Positions 1 to 8,126 of a stretch of 14,787 nt of DNA are shown one piece after another (the first letter of the stretch is position 1; each line of letters starts with the position of its first letter). A model generated the notes under the pieces. It saw only the letters and a program-made list of their open reading frames with translations, searched no databases and had not been told where the DNA came from. This DNA is from STD2-102 sp964414205 (GTDB lineage: Bacteria; Bacillota; Clostridia; Christensenellales; CAG-917). A program made the position numbers and the translations under genes. Where the stretch lies: contig CAYPVP010000039.1 in assembly GCA_964414205.1 (NCBI GenBank), positions 1 through 14,787 of the forward strand, read 5' to 3'.

Positions 1-70
1 ATTTAATTTATTCAATTTTAACACTTTTGAATTTTGGTTCGCATTTTTAAAATTACTGTTTTGAAAAACA

Positions 71-1354
71 TTAGTTGTTGAAGCATTTTTCCAAAACAAT
101 TTCCATTCTTGCAATTTTTATTGCACTCACCATGACATCCATAGCAAATTCCAATTCTTCGATTGATGGAACTGTTGGAGAAATTCTGATGTTTTGGTCA
201 TGGTCATCCATTTTGTATGGGAATGTTGCACCAGCAGCAGTAAATTTTATTCCTGCTTCGCCAGAAAGTTCAACAATTCTTTTTGCACAACTCTTGACAT
301 TGAGCGAAACAAAATAGCCACCAAGAGGTTTGTTCCAACTGACAAATCTGTCATCACCAAATGCTTCGGTAAGTTTTTTGTCAACTGTTTCAAATTTTGG
401 TCTTATGATTTCAGCATGTTGGCGCATGATTTGTTTGGTGTTTTCTTTATTTTTCAAAAACAAAACATGAGCATATTGAACAACTTTGTTTGGTCCAATA
501 GTTTTGAAGAAGAAATGTTTGCGCAAATCTTTAAGGTTGTTTTCAGATGTCATCAATGCAGAAATTCCAGCACTTGCAAATGTGACTTTTGATGTTGAAC
601 CAAACATATAGAACATGTCCAAAGTTCCAGCCTTTCTTGCAACATCAAAAATGTTTTTCAATTTGACATCAGTGTCATACAATGAATGAACATAATAAGC
701 ATTGTCATAAAAAACTCTAAAATCTGATGCAGAAGGTTTCAAATTGGCAATTCTGTCAATCACTTTGTCACTGTAAACAATTCCTGTTGGGTTTCCGAAT
801 TTTGGAACACACCACATACCTTTGATTGAATCATCATTTGAAACCAAATTTTCAACCAAATCCATGTCAGGACCTTCTTCGTTCATTGGAATTGTAATCA
901 TTTCTATGCCAAGTGCTTCACAAATTGCAAAGTGACGGTCATAGCCAGGAGCAGGACAAACAAATTTGACTTTTGCAAGTTTGTTCCAAGGTGTAGAACC
1001 CATAATTCCAAATTGTTTTGCAAATTGCATCACATCATACATGATTGACAAACTAGAACTGTCTGCAACCATAGTTTCTTCAACTTTGACATCAAAAATG
1101 TCAGCCATCAATTCTCTTGCTTCTTTCAAGCCTTCTGGCACGCCATAGTTTCTGCAATCACCAGTTGCTGTTTGAAAACTTGTTGCTTCGCCAAGCATTT
1201 TGAGCATTGGAAGTGAAATGTCCAATTGTTCTTTGCATGGGCGACCACGAGTCATATCAACAGACTTTCCAACTTTTTGAAGTTTTTTGAACAACTTTCT
1301 TTCATCAGCGAGTTGTTTTTCAAGTTCCTCTTTGGTGAGTTGTTTATAATCCAT
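71..1354 (-). CDS. PLP-dependent aminotransferase, AspT-like (class I, Asp_aminotransf family)
   Basis: This is a 427-residue cytosolic fold-type I aminotransferase that would move an amino group between an amino acid (probably aspartate or a similar donor) and a 2-oxo acid. The pyridoxal-phosphate lysine is K256 in GSTSK. N188 in PKFGNPTG and D217 in the YDNAYY motif contact the cofactor, and R390 in NIRISPT should bind the substrate carboxylate. The early DMTRGRPCKEQLD motif and the length match the family of Corynebacterium AspT rather than classical AspC. I start at the ATG at 1352-1354 because AAGGAGA lies 7 bases upstream; an in-frame start 19 codons earlier has no such site and adds a non-family extension. 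It is the last gene of the minus-strand string, 95 bp after der. Family assignment is firm; the exact substrate is inferred. Confidence 0.9.
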   Translation of the reverse strand: MDYKQLTKEELEKQLADERKLFKKLQKVGKSVDMTRGRPCKEQLDISLPMLKMLGEATSFQTATGDCRNYGVPEGLKEARELMADIFDVKVEETMVADSSSLSIMYDVMQFAKQFGIMGSTPWNKLAKVKFVCPAPGYDRHFAICEALGIEMITIPMNEEGPDMDLVENLVSNDDSIKGMWCVPKFGNPTGIVYSDKVIDRIANLKPSASDFRVFYDNAYYVHSLYDTDVKLKNIFDVARKAGTLDMFYMFGSTSKVTFASAGISALMTSENNLKDLRKHFFFKTIGPNKVVQYAHVLFLKNKENTKQIMRQHAEIIRPKFETVDKKLTEAFGDDRFVSWNKPLGGYFVSLNVKSCAKRIVELSGEAGIKFTAAGATFPYKMDDHDQNIRISPTVPSIEELEFAMDVMVSAIKIARMEIVLEKCFNN

Positions 1355-1424
1355 AATAAATCTCCTTGTAAAAGCGATTTCTAATCTATCATAATTGATT
1401 CTTAATTTCAAGCATTTGAAAATG

Positions 1425-1454
1425 TTTTGTCAAATTTATTATAATTTTGTCAAA
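1425..1454 (-). promoter_or_regulatory. Paired TTTTGTCAAA repeats before the aminotransferase gene (possible -35 boxes)
   Basis: The 95-bp gap between der and the aminotransferase gene holds two copies of TTTTGTCAAA, at 1425-1434 and 1445-1454, exactly 20 bp apart. The second overlaps the der stop codon. Read on the minus strand each contains a perfect TTGACA. No good -10 box sits 16-18 bp downstream of either; the best -10-like hexamer, TATGAT (1388-1393), is too far away. This may be a weak internal promoter or a repeated protein-binding site. I see no strong terminator in the gap, so readthrough from der is likely. Confidence 0.3.
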
Positions 1455-2766
1455 CTTCTTCTTTGTTTGGTCTTATGAAAAGTTTTATTGGAGTGCCTTC
1501 AAAATCAAAACTTTTTCTGAAAGCATTTTCCAAATAGCGTTGATAAGAAAAGTGCATAATTTTTGGGTCATTCACTTTTATGACAAAAGCAGGAGGAGCG
1601 ACAGCAACTTGTGTCATAAAGAAAATTTTGAGTTTTTTTCCGTTTTTTGCAGGAGGTTCATTGATGCGAATTGCATCATTCAACACTTCATTCAAAAGAC
1701 CAGTTGTAATTCTTTTGTGTGAATTTTCATAGACAGAATCGACATTTGGAAGCAAATTTGAAATTCTTTGTCCATTTTCAGCCGAAACAAAAACAAATTT
1801 TGCATAGTCCATAAATTTGAGGTCTTCTTGCAATTTGCGTCTAAATTCATTCATTGTATTGTTGTCTTTTTCAATCAAGTCCCATTTGTTGACAACAACG
1901 ATTGAAGGTTTTCCTTCTTCGTGAACATAGCCAACAATTTTGACGTCTTGTTCGGTCAAACCTTCGCTTGCATCAAGAATTATCATGACAACATCTGCCC
2001 TGCGAACAGCCATCAACGAACGCAAAACGCTATAATGTTCTACATCTTCATCAACTTTTTTCTTTTTTCTCATTCCAGCAGTGTCAATGATCGTGTATTT
2101 TTTGCCATTCAAGTCTAAATCAGTGTCGATTGCATCACGAGTTGTCCCTGCAATGTCGCTGACAATAACTCGTTGATAACCAAGCAATTTGTTTGTAATT
2201 GAACTTTTCCCTGCATTTGGTTTTCCAACAATGGCAATTTTGATTCTATCGCTTTCTTCTTCGGCTTCAACAGATGGAATTTTGTCAACGACTTCATCAA
2301 GCAAATCGCCAAGTCCTTTTCCTTGTTCACCTGAAACACCAATCGGTTCACCAAAACCGAGAGCATAAAATTCGTAAGTATCACTAGGGTCATAGTTGTC
2401 AAGTTTGTTGACAGCAACAACAACTGGAACATTTGATTTTCTCAAAAATCCTGCAATTTCTTCATCATCCATTGTAAGTCCCGATTTGCCATCAACAACA
2501 TAGATGACTGCATCTGCATTGTCAACTGCAATTTGGGCTTGAATGCGAATGTGTTTCCACATTGAATCTTCACTTTTGAGTTCCAGCCCACCAGTGTCAA
2601 TCAGCGTAAATGCTTTTCCACACCATTCACAATCTGCATAAACTCTGTCACGTGTCACACCTGCCACATTTTCGACAATAGAAATTCTTGCACCAACCAA
2701 TCTGTTGAACAAGGTTGATTTTCCGACATTAGGTCTTCCCACAATGGCAATCAATGGTTTTTTCAT
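1450..2766 (-). CDS. der: Ribosome-assembly GTPase Der (EngA)
   Basis: Der is the tandem-domain GTPase needed for maturation of the 50S ribosomal subunit. Both GTPase domains are complete. The first has GRPNVGKS at residues 10-17, DTGG at 57-60 and NKLD at 120-123. The second has GKPNAGKS at 181-188, DTAG at 228-231 and NKWD at 293-296. The C-terminal ~90 residues form the KH-like domain ending in FIRPNK. I start at the ATG at 2764-2766, which has AAAGGAAAG just upstream and gives 438 residues, the usual Der length. The longer reading starts at a TTG (2808) without a clear ribosome binding site and adds a lysine-rich 14-residue tail absent from the family. It lies 63 bp downstream of the Sel1 gene and close to the DUF512 gene, a neighbourhood common in Clostridia. 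Confidence 0.97.
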   Translation of the reverse strand: MKKPLIAIVGRPNVGKSTLFNRLVGARISIVENVAGVTRDRVYADCEWCGKAFTLIDTGGLELKSEDSMWKHIRIQAQIAVDNADAVIYVVDGKSGLTMDDEEIAGFLRKSNVPVVVAVNKLDNYDPSDTYEFYALGFGEPIGVSGEQGKGLGDLLDEVVDKIPSVEAEEESDRIKIAIVGKPNAGKSSITNKLLGYQRVIVSDIAGTTRDAIDTDLDLNGKKYTIIDTAGMRKKKKVDEDVEHYSVLRSLMAVRRADVVMIILDASEGLTEQDVKIVGYVHEEGKPSIVVVNKWDLIEKDNNTMNEFRRKLQEDLKFMDYAKFVFVSAENGQRISNLLPNVDSVYENSHKRITTGLLNEVLNDAIRINEPPAKNGKKLKIFFMTQVAVAPPAFVIKVNDPKIMHFSYQRYLENAFRKSFDFEGTPIKLFIRPNKEEV

Positions 2767-2829
2767 TTTCTTTCCTTTATTTGCTTCAATTTTGACTGCT
2801 TTCGCCAAAATCGAGTTATTTTGTATTTT

Positions 2830-3723
2830 CTATTTTGTCAACGTATCTTCATTTTGTTGAGTTTCATTGACAGAAAACCATTCAGCAAGCAAATCTTTTG
2901 CTTCTTGATTTCCTTTTGATGCTGATTTTTCAAGCAATTCTTTTGCTTTTTGTTTGTCTTGTTTGACGCCTTCACCCAAAAAATAGCATTGACCAAGGTT
3001 ACATTCAGCAAATTGATAGCCTAAATCAGCAGATTTCTTGTAGTATTTGACACCCTTTTTAGAATTTTTTCTGACACCTCTGCCAAAACAATAGGCAACA
3101 CCAAGACCAAACAATGCTTCTTTATCATTTTGTTTTCCAGCCTTTTTTCTCCATTTTACTGCCATTTTCAAATCTTGTTCAACCAAAACTCCATTTGCAA
3201 AACATGCACCCAAATGGCTTTGAGCCCTTGCTTCTCCATTGACAGCCGATTGATAGAGATATTCTAGTGCCTTTTCTTCATCAATTTCAACACCGTGTCC
3301 TTCTTGATAGCAAACACCAATCAGCCATTGAGCCGTTGGGTCTTTTTGTGCTTTCAAATACCACTCAAACTCTTTTTCAAAGTCTTGCTTGACACCACGT
3401 CCATCACGATAGCAATTTCCAATGCAAATCATTGAATATGCGTTTCCTTGTTCCGCAGCCAAATGATACCATTCCAAAGCCTTTTCATGGTTCTTTTTCA
3501 CACCTCTGCCGATATCATACGTGACACCCATAAAATGTTGAGCAAAAGAATTTCCTGATTCTGCAAGAAGTCGATAGGTTTGCAAAAATTGTGCCTCTTG
3601 CTCACCATTGTTTAATTGAAAAGCCATTTTTGCAAACTCATCATCCAAAGTGTGGTCTGCCAAAACATTTTTTACATCTTCTTTTTCTGCTTGTTTTGTT
3701 TCAATTTTTTCTTCACTTGCCAT
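2830..3723 (-). CDS. Sel1-like repeat (TPR-like) protein
   Basis: This is a 297-residue protein made almost wholly of Sel1-like repeats. About six repeats of ~36 residues run from residue ~59 to ~273. Each carries the pattern A.....G..Y..G.GV..D..KA..WY.KAA..G, for example GVTYDIGRGVKKN near residue 66 and GQCYFLGEGVKQD near 244. The first 40 residues are charged and look disordered. There is no signal peptide or membrane segment, so a cytosolic scaffold or adaptor role is likely; the partner is unknown. The ATG at 3721-3723 follows AGGAGAG at good spacing. The gene starts only 12 bp after the DUF512 stop, which suggests translational coupling with it. The repeat family is certain; the biological role is not. 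Confidence 0.88.
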   Translation of the reverse strand: MASEEKIETKQAEKEDVKNVLADHTLDDEFAKMAFQLNNGEQEAQFLQTYRLLAESGNSFAQHFMGVTYDIGRGVKKNHEKALEWYHLAAEQGNAYSMICIGNCYRDGRGVKQDFEKEFEWYLKAQKDPTAQWLIGVCYQEGHGVEIDEEKALEYLYQSAVNGEARAQSHLGACFANGVLVEQDLKMAVKWRKKAGKQNDKEALFGLGVAYCFGRGVRKNSKKGVKYYKKSADLGYQFAECNLGQCYFLGEGVKQDKQKAKELLEKSASKGNQEAKDLLAEWFSVNETQQNEDTLTK

Positions 3724-3735
3724 AGTTCTCTCCTG

Positions 3736-5010
3736 TCAAAATTCAATGATTTTTTCAACCAAATCATCTCCAAGTTCTGATGCAACAACAAATTTTGCGT
3801 TCAATTTTTCTTGAAGTTCACTCAAACTAACATTATCCAAAAACACATCTGAAAATTCTTTCAGCATTGTTGAAGGAATGAAAAAAGCATCTCGCTTGAT
3901 TCCTTGCATTTGTTTTATGATGTCCGTTGCAGTGACAAGTCCAGCGACAGTGACTGTTTCTCCAAAAAATTCATTTTTGATTGGAAATATATCAATTTTG
4001 ACACCAAGTTTTTTTTCAATTTTTTTCTTTTCTTCTTTTATGACTGGGGCAAAAGCCTCACCTGTCACAATTCCAAAGTGTTTTGACAATTTTTGTGTTT
4101 CAATAAGTTGCAAAGAAGAATCTAAATTGCGTTTGAAATCGGCAATCAAACCAACTCCATTTTCAATTTGGTCAAAGTCATAGTAGTAGTCATATTCAGG
4201 CACTTCTCTTTCTGCAAGCATATAAAATTCATCGGAACACCAACAAAAATTTTTGAATTCGTCATTTAGTTTTTCAACCAATTCAACTGTTTGGTTTGCT
4301 TCGTCTTTGTTGTAGATGCGAAGTTCTGCAAGACCTTCTCTGTGTCCAGTGAGTCCAACTGGAACAACTGCAACAGAAATGACACCTTCTATTTCGTGAA
4401 GTCCTCGAATTCCTTTTTCAAGTTCTTCTCCATCGTTTAGATTTGGCACAACAACCATTTGAGTGTGCATCTTTATTCCGTGTGCACCAAGCATTTTGAT
4501 GTTGTCAATCAATTTGAGTGTGTTTGGGTTTTGAACCAAACTTTTTCTCAGTTCATTGTCAAAAGCATGAACAGAAATGTAGAGTGGTGACAAATGCAAT
4601 CTCAAAATTCTTTCAAAATCTTCATCTGTCATGTTTGTTGTTGTGACATAACTTCCACTGATAAAAGAGAAACGGTAGTCATCATCTTTGACATACATTG
4701 CTTCCCTCATTCCTTTTGGAAGTTGGTCAATGAAACAAAATTTGCATTTGTTTTTGCATCGAATTGGTTCAAGTTCCTTGTCAATTTCAATGCCTAAACT
4801 TTGTTCAGACTTCTTTTTGATTTTAATTTTTTTGCACTTTTCTTTTCGTTTGACAACCATTTCAAAGTTTTCTTGGGCGTCATAAAACAAGACATCCAAA
4901 ATGTCGACAAATTTATGTCCATCAAACGAAACAAGTTCATCACCAATTTTCAGTCCTTTTCTGCGACCAAATTTTGAAATGCTCGTGATGTGTGCAGGTT
5001 CATTCTTCAT
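3736..5010 (-). CDS. PDZ / radical SAM / DUF512 protein
   Basis: This is a 424-residue three-part protein of the DUF512 family. Residues 1 to ~80 form a PDZ-like domain (KGLKIGDELVSFDG). A radical SAM-type segment follows, with the cysteine cluster C85-x3-C89-x2-C92 that would hold a [4Fe-4S] cluster and S-adenosylmethionine. The DUF512 domain occupies about residues 220-420 and includes SDEFYMLAEREVPEYD and the QIENGVG motif typical of the family. The reaction it catalyses is not established. In Clostridia this gene is often found beside der, as here, so a role in ribosome assembly or RNA modification is a reasonable inference but unproven. The start at 5008-5010 has AAGGAAG about 7 bases upstream and overlaps the end of the upstream gene by 11 bp. 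Confidence 0.92.
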   Translation of the reverse strand: MKNEPAHITSISKFGRRKGLKIGDELVSFDGHKFVDILDVLFYDAQENFEMVVKRKEKCKKIKIKKKSEQSLGIEIDKELEPIRCKNKCKFCFIDQLPKGMREAMYVKDDDYRFSFISGSYVTTTNMTDEDFERILRLHLSPLYISVHAFDNELRKSLVQNPNTLKLIDNIKMLGAHGIKMHTQMVVVPNLNDGEELEKGIRGLHEIEGVISVAVVPVGLTGHREGLAELRIYNKDEANQTVELVEKLNDEFKNFCWCSDEFYMLAEREVPEYDYYYDFDQIENGVGLIADFKRNLDSSLQLIETQKLSKHFGIVTGEAFAPVIKEEKKKIEKKLGVKIDIFPIKNEFFGETVTVAGLVTATDIIKQMQGIKRDAFFIPSTMLKEFSDVFLDNVSLSELQEKLNAKFVVASELGDDLVEKIIEF

Positions 5011-6106
5011 CTTTTGCTTCCTTCATGTCGTCAATTTCAGCAAGAAGTTTTCCAATGGTTGAAAGTTGATTTTTTTCACCAACTTTTTCTGCTGAATTTT
5101 TTTCTAGTTTTGTTTTTAAATCAGTTTGAATGATATCATACAAAAATTTTATGGCACTATGTTCATTGCTTGCATGTGCAATCAATCCTTTTTGTTTCAA
5201 AAAATTCAAATTTTCAAAATTTTGTTTGTTGTCATCAAAAACTATGTTTGAAAGTTCCAAATGAAAAGCCTTTTGAATCAATGGAAGATTGTAGTCTGAA
5301 ATCAAAATGTCTGAGGCTTTCAAAATTTCATCAAAATCTTTTTTGTCCTCAGAAATCATCAAGTTTTCAAACGCCTTTTCTTCTGCAATCGCTTTGACAT
5401 CATTCAAAAGTTCTTGGTCATTTGAACAAACTGCAACATTCAATATATCGCCTTGGTCAGCAAGCAAATCAAAAATTCTTTTGTTGTTTTGTCTGTTTTG
5501 CATTGACAAACAAATCAATGGAATTCTTGACAAACCAAAGTTCTTTTTTTCTTCATTTTTTTCTTCTTGATTTATTTTGTCAATTTTGATTGGCATGCCA
5601 CAAGAAAAAATGTGATTTTCATCATAACCTTTTTCAACAAGGCTGTTTTTTACTTCTTCATTTTCAACCAAAAACATTTCAACAGCATTTTCCACAAATT
5701 TTTCATCTCTCACAAAACTTGGCATAAATGCAACAATTTTGCTTTTGAAATTGGTTTTCAATTTTGTGGCAACACACAATCTTTCCAATCTGGCATCAGT
5801 GCAAATGATGGCAGTTGGATTGAATCTTTTGACTGCATTTTTCAATTTTCTCATGTCGGAATGCAGTTTTGGTTTCTTTTCTTCTCTTTCTTTTTTTGTC
5901 ATTTTTCCAAATTTGGCAACATTGGAATTCAGCCAAAATTGTTTTGCCAAAAATGATGAAAGAAAATTGTTTTTGATTTTGTTTTCTTCAACAATCAAGA
6001 CATAATGCTTGCCATAACTCTCAATTTCTTGTTTCAGAGATTCAGCAAACACCAAATTTTGTTCATTTGAAACCAAAATTAAAATGTTGTTTCTGTTTTT
6101 TTTCAT
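5000..6106 (-). CDS. GT-B glycosyltransferase-like protein (MGDG synthase/UgtP-like, degenerate donor site)
   Basis: This 368-residue protein shows no clear signal peptide or membrane segment. Its layout resembles MGDG synthase/UgtP diacylglycerol glycosyltransferases. An N-terminal Rossmann-like half begins NILILVSNEQN. A central stretch around residues 143-173 (FLVENEEVKNSLVEKG, then a GMPI turn) looks like the family's linker. A C-terminal half follows, with DILISDYNLP near 266-275 and NFENLNFLKQKG near 296-307. The usual glycine-rich loop and the conserved acidic residue of the donor-sugar site are not seen: the place normally reading G-G-x-x-x-S/T-E-A reads YNLPLIQKA. It may therefore be inactive, or use a different donor. 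It lies between the RNase J and DUF512 genes, overlapping the latter by 11 bp. GGTGG precedes the ATG. The fold is inferred from motif pattern only; it could be an unrelated GT-B-like protein. Confidence 0.6.
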   Translation of the reverse strand: MKKNRNNILILVSNEQNLVFAESLKQEIESYGKHYVLIVEENKIKNNFLSSFLAKQFWLNSNVAKFGKMTKKEREEKKPKLHSDMRKLKNAVKRFNPTAIICTDARLERLCVATKLKTNFKSKIVAFMPSFVRDEKFVENAVEMFLVENEEVKNSLVEKGYDENHIFSCGMPIKIDKINQEEKNEEKKNFGLSRIPLICLSMQNRQNNKRIFDLLADQGDILNVAVCSNDQELLNDVKAIAEEKAFENLMISEDKKDFDEILKASDILISDYNLPLIQKAFHLELSNIVFDDNKQNFENLNFLKQKGLIAHASNEHSAIKFLYDIIQTDLKTKLEKNSAEKVGEKNQLSTIGKLLAEIDDMKEAKDEE

Positions 6107-6129
6107 AATGTTTCCACCAATGAAAATTT

Positions 6130-7773
6130 TTAGTCTTCAATGACAATTGGCATAATCATTGGATAATGTCTGTCCTTGAAGAAAAGTTTTCTGAGTGATT
6201 TGCGAATTGCACTTGTCACAACTGCCCTGTCAACAACGTTTTCTACAAAGTCAATGCTAGCGATTGCTCTTTCCGTTGTATTCTTTGCTGTTTCCAAGAA
6301 GTTTGATGACATTGAAAGTCCTCTTGCCAAAATGTCAGGAGGTGAAATCAAAGTTCCATTTTTCATGTCCACATTGACAATGACAATGACAAATCCATTT
6401 TCTCCCAACGATTTTCTATCACGAATGATGTTGCTTCCCTCGTCCAAAATTGTTCCATCAACATAGACATTTCCAGATGGAATGTTTGATTGACGCTTCA
6501 TAGTTTTTTTGGTGATGCCAAAAACAGCACCAATTTCAGGAATTGCAATGTTGAGTGGAGGAATGCCCATGTTTTCTGCAATTTTTGTGTGCAAAAACTG
6601 ATGACGATATTCTCCATGAACAGGCATGAAAAACTTTGGTTTGACAAGTGACATCATAATTTTGAGTTCTTCTGCATAGGCATGCCCCGAAACGTGAACA
6701 TCTTTCATTGATTCGTAAACAACTTCTGCGCCTCTTTTGAACAATTTGTTGATGACTGAATAAACTGACTTTTCATTTCCAGGAATTGGTGAAGATGACA
6801 ACACGACAACATCTTGCTCTCCAATGGAGATGTTGTTGAATTCGCCATCAGACATTTTTGTCAGTGCACTCATTGGTTCACCTTGTGTTCCTGTTGCAAT
6901 GATGAGTTGTCTTGACATTGGAGTTTTTCCAAATTCTTCAACCAACAAATTTTTTGGTATTTTCAGTTCTCCAAGTTTTGAAGCAACTTCAACAATTCCC
7001 AACATGCTTCTGCCTGACAAAAGAACTTTCCTACCATATTTGTGTGCCAAATCCATGATTTGTTGAACACGATAGTTGCTTGATGCAAAAGTTGCAATGA
7101 TAAGTCGTTTGTCACGATGTGAAGCAAAAATTGCATCCAATCCCTCTCCAACAACCTTTTCAGAAGTTGAATGTCCTCGTCTTTCAACGTTGGTTGATTC
7201 TCCAAGCATCAATGTGACACCCTTTGCTCCAATTTCTGCAATGCGTTGCAAATCGGTGCGTTTTCCATCAATTGGAGTTGAATCGATTTTGTAGTCTCCT
7301 GTCACAAAAATTGTTCCAGCAGGAGAATCAATTGCAAAAGCACATGCTCCTGCCATTGAGTGACAAACTTTGATAAATTCGATTGTGAAAACACCAAGTT
7401 TGATTTTTTCTCCTGGTTCAACAGTCACCATTTTTGGTTTCAATTTTCTTTCAACAAGTTTTCTCTCAACAAGTCCCAAAGTCAAAGCCGTTCCGTAGAT
7501 TGGGCAATCAAATTCAGAAATTAGATATGGAATTCCTCCGATATGGTCTTCGTGACCATGAGTTAAAATTATTCCTTTCAATTTGTCTTTGTTTTCTACA
7601 ATATAGGTTGTATCGGGAATTATTGCATCAATGCCGGGTGCGTTTGAATCTGGAAAATCAATTCCACAATCAACGATGAAAATATCGTTTTCATATTCAA
7701 TCGCCGTCATATTTTTTCCAATTTCACCGACGCCACCCAAAAAAATTATTTTTACACTTTTAGTTTTTGCCAT
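6130..7773 (-). CDS. rnj: Ribonuclease J
   Basis: RNase J is a zinc-dependent 5'-3' exonuclease and endonuclease that matures and degrades RNA in low-GC Gram-positive bacteria. This 547-residue protein has the full set of family motifs: the metal-binding H72-x-H74-x-D76-H77 in HGHEDHIGG, H138 in VCHSMAG, D160 in TGDYKID, and the beta-CASP motif residues H364 (HVSGH) and H386 (PVHGEYR). ESTNVERRGHSTSE near 192-205 is a recognised RNase J signature. Length is normal (~550). The C-terminal ~100 residues form the dimerisation/RNA-binding region. GGAGG sits at good spacing from the ATG at 7771-7773. It is the first gene of the minus-strand string, with its own promoter at 7863-7891 and a leader of about 80 nt. 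RNase J can control its own mRNA in other species; I see no specific element for that here. Confidence 0.97.
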   Translation of the reverse strand: MAKTKSVKIIFLGGVGEIGKNMTAIEYENDIFIVDCGIDFPDSNAPGIDAIIPDTTYIVENKDKLKGIILTHGHEDHIGGIPYLISEFDCPIYGTALTLGLVERKLVERKLKPKMVTVEPGEKIKLGVFTIEFIKVCHSMAGACAFAIDSPAGTIFVTGDYKIDSTPIDGKRTDLQRIAEIGAKGVTLMLGESTNVERRGHSTSEKVVGEGLDAIFASHRDKRLIIATFASSNYRVQQIMDLAHKYGRKVLLSGRSMLGIVEVASKLGELKIPKNLLVEEFGKTPMSRQLIIATGTQGEPMSALTKMSDGEFNNISIGEQDVVVLSSSPIPGNEKSVYSVINKLFKRGAEVVYESMKDVHVSGHAYAEELKIMMSLVKPKFFMPVHGEYRHQFLHTKIAENMGIPPLNIAIPEIGAVFGITKKTMKRQSNIPSGNVYVDGTILDEGSNIIRDRKSLGENGFVIVIVNVDMKNGTLISPPDILARGLSMSSNFLETAKNTTERAIASIDFVENVVDRAVVTSAIRKSLRKLFFKDRHYPMIMPIVIED

Positions 7774-7862
7774 TTGGCCTCCATTATTGTTACATTTTTC
7801 TAGTGTATATTTAATATATCTTGTATATAGTAATTATATCTACAAATTTGCATACTAGACAA

Positions 7863-7891
7863 ATTATATAACTTTTGGCGATATTTGGCAA
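7863..7891 (-). promoter_or_regulatory. Sigma-A promoter of the RNase J gene string
   Basis: On the minus strand this reads TTGCCA (7886-7891), a 17-bp spacer, then a perfect TATAAT (7863-7868). Transcription should start near 7856 and leave a leader of about 83 nt before the RNase J ATG. A second, weaker TATAAT-like site lies nearer the gene around 7830-7840. Confidence 0.75.
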
Positions 7892-7927
7892 GTCAATAGC
7901 AATTTATAGTGATTTTTTTATTTTTTA

Positions 7928-7941
7928 GATAAAAATTTATC
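7928..7941. repeat. Inverted repeat GATAAA-AA-TTTATC between divergent promoters
   Basis: This is a perfect 6+2+6 palindrome midway between the RNase J promoter (-35 at 7886-7891) and the serC promoter (-35 at 7981-7986). It could be a regulator binding site shared by both directions. In AT-rich DNA a chance origin is also possible. Confidence 0.3.
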
Positions 7942-7980
7942 GATTAAATGCTCAAATGCCAATTTTCCATACAAAATTTG

Positions 7981-8009
7981 TTTACATTCTATTTTTTATG
8001 GTTTATAAT
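7981..8009 (+). promoter_or_regulatory. Sigma-A promoter of serC-serA
   Basis: TTTACA at 7981-7986, a 17-bp spacer, and a perfect TATAAT at 8004-8009. Start of transcription is expected near 8016, giving a leader of about 110 nt before serC. Spacing and match make this a strong candidate. Confidence 0.8.
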
Positions 8010-8035
8010 TTTCAACATATCTCACAAATTCGAGT

Positions 8036-8087
8036 GTTTGCAAACCAAAATTTGGTTGAATGCAAACCCAACTTGCTCTTTTGCAAG
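8036..8087 (+). promoter_or_regulatory. Two hairpins in the serC leader
   Basis: Hairpin 1 has an outer stem GTTTGC (8036-8041) with GCAAAC (8062-8067) and an inner stem AACCAA (8043-8048) with TTGGTT (8052-8057). Hairpin 2 is CTTGC (8072-8076) with GCAAG (8083-8087) around a TCTTTT loop. Neither is followed by a clean U-tract, and no T-box, serine riboswitch or other known signature is recognisable. They may affect translation or mRNA stability of serC. Confidence 0.4.
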
Positions 8088-8126
8088 AACTAAATTATTT
8101 TGTCATTAAATTTTAAGGAGTACCTT

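Noticed and set aside
1..70. Terminator after the aminotransferase gene
   Set aside because: The 70 bases past the stop codon hold no stable GC-containing stem with a T-run on the minus strand; the terminator may lie outside the window.
1355..1411. 19-residue longer aminotransferase start
   Set aside because: No ribosome binding site at the upstream ATG, and the added residues lie in the gap; the ATG at 1354 has AAGGAGA.
2767..2808. Longer Der starting at a TTG
   Set aside because: The ATG at 2764-2766 has a better ribosome binding site and gives the standard Der N-terminus.
8016..8126. T-box or known amino-acid riboswitch in the serC leader
   Set aside because: No T-box consensus, no glycine-riboswitch core and no terminator/antiterminator pair could be found.
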